From Acinetobacter sp. ANC 4805 (GTDB lineage: Bacteria; Pseudomonadota; Gammaproteobacteria; Pseudomonadales; Moraxellaceae), in contig NZ_JAKZGD010000003.1 in the NCBI RefSeq assembly GCF_022549495.1, positions 62,001 to 126,000 on the forward strand: a stretch of DNA of 64,000 nucleotides. Direction: 5' to 3'. The position numbers and the translations under genes were made by a program. Positions 63,529-64,000 of the stretch are shown in pieces; position 1 is the stretch's first letter, and every line of letters starts with the position of its first letter. Below the pieces are notes generated by a model. It ran no database searches, was not told the DNA's origin, and saw only the letters and a program-made list of their open reading frames with translations.

Positions 63529-64000
63529 ATGTTAAAAATTATTTTATTGGGTTGGATTGCTGGTATTGCAGTCATGGGGCATCACTTCACTGTTGTTGGA
63601 ATGACATGGTGGATTTGGTTGGCTGTTGCAGTTGCAATATTTAGTTTTGGGTTATACAAAAAAGAATATTATTTCTATCACCCTTTTTATAAGGCATTCG
63701 TTTTAATCAGTGCAAGTTGGGGCTTATTTGCTACAGGCTATCATTTTGCAGATTCTGCATTAGAGCAACGACTTCAGTTGAAAGAGTTTGAGGCACAGTC
63801 TTTTGAAGCGATTATTTATATTAAAAACATAGATGAATTAACCGAAGATGGTCATAAACAAGTTGCTGAGGTTCTTAATCGACATAAGCAACCTGTTAAT
63901 TGGTTGCTCTACTTGCAAGAAAATAAAGGTCAGTTGAATCAGAAGCCCTCCTTACAGTTGGGTCATTATTATCGAATTTATGGTCAAATTAAGCCTGCAC
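63529..64000 (+). CDS. comEC: DNA internalisation protein ComEC/Rec2, N-terminal part
   Basis: The frame starts at ATG 63529 (MLKIILLGWIAG) and is open to the window end (157 codons seen). The N-terminus has several membrane segments (WWIWLAVAVAIFSFGLY, FVLISASWGLFATGYH) and the start of the soluble DUF4131/OB-like part (FEAIIYIKNIDELTEDG...; LGHYYRIYGQIKPA). ComEC is the inner-membrane channel for transforming DNA, and a position after lolD is standard in Acinetobacter. The catalytic domains are outside the window, so the call rests on the N-terminus and context. Confidence 0.75.
   Translation, partial: MLKIILLGWIAGIAVMGHHFTVVGMTWWIWLAVAVAIFSFGLYKKEYYFYHPFYKAFVLISASWGLFATGYHFADSALEQRLQLKEFEAQSFEAIIYIKNIDELTEDGHKQVAEVLNRHKQPVNWLLYLQENKGQLNQKPSLQLGHYYRIYGQIKPA

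Overview
The window looks like chromosomal DNA of an Acinetobacter species (Moraxellaceae). It is AT-rich by eye, and the proteins and local gene groups have that character: lptM-lysA-dapF, etfB-etfA, gyrA, serC, and a lolC/E-type permease with lolD followed by comEC. The GyrA has an acidic insert. No rRNA, tRNA, CRISPR array, transposase or phage structural gene was recognised. Both ends cut through genes: a metal-dependent hydrolase-like protein on the left and ComEC on the right.

Layout. 1-4758 is an accessory lipid/xenobiotic-type cluster: hydrolases, a frameshifted thioesterase, a glutathione transferase, a short-chain dehydrogenase and its degenerate paralogue. 4759-14783 is a metal, oxyanion and sulfur block: modABC behind two copies of a 24-bp ModE-like dyad, an RcnR-type regulator divergent from a DmeF Co/Ni efflux pump, the chrBA chromate operon with a 38-bp dyad over the chrB start, and tauABCD. 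15102-22561 holds a group resembling the sphingosine-responsive region of Pseudomonas: AraC regulator, neutral ceramidase without a signal peptide, alditol-oxidase-like flavoprotein, D-threonine-aldolase/DSD1-type PLP enzyme and FadL-type outer membrane channel. This is the most interesting candidate system: import, amide cleavage, C1 oxidation, and cleavage or dehydration of the resulting D-configured beta-hydroxy amino acid.

22823-25230 contains small housekeeping and hypothetical genes and a peptide deformylase. 25380-28400 is an accessory insert bounded by GC-rich palindromes, with a DUF559 nuclease-like protein and a large ABC-type ATPase that has a zinc-hook CPFC motif and a C-terminal R-x3-E...H signature like PrrC/RloC anticodon nucleases. 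Core genes follow: metH, pit with two Pho-box-like sites, a Tim44-domain protein, radA, an amino-acid permease, lptM-lysA-dapF, an ADP-ribosylglycohydrolase with an alpha/beta hydrolase, a LysE exporter, xerC, etfBA, a DinB protein and gyrA. A putative phage abortive infection protein (50510-51808) sits between gyrA and a tripartite exporter operon that has two ABC-2 permeases but no ATPase gene. serC, a DUF188 protein, a DMT permease, a PilZ protein, lolC/E-lolD and comEC complete the window.

Functions were assigned by reading translated sequences and recognising family motifs. No database search was run.
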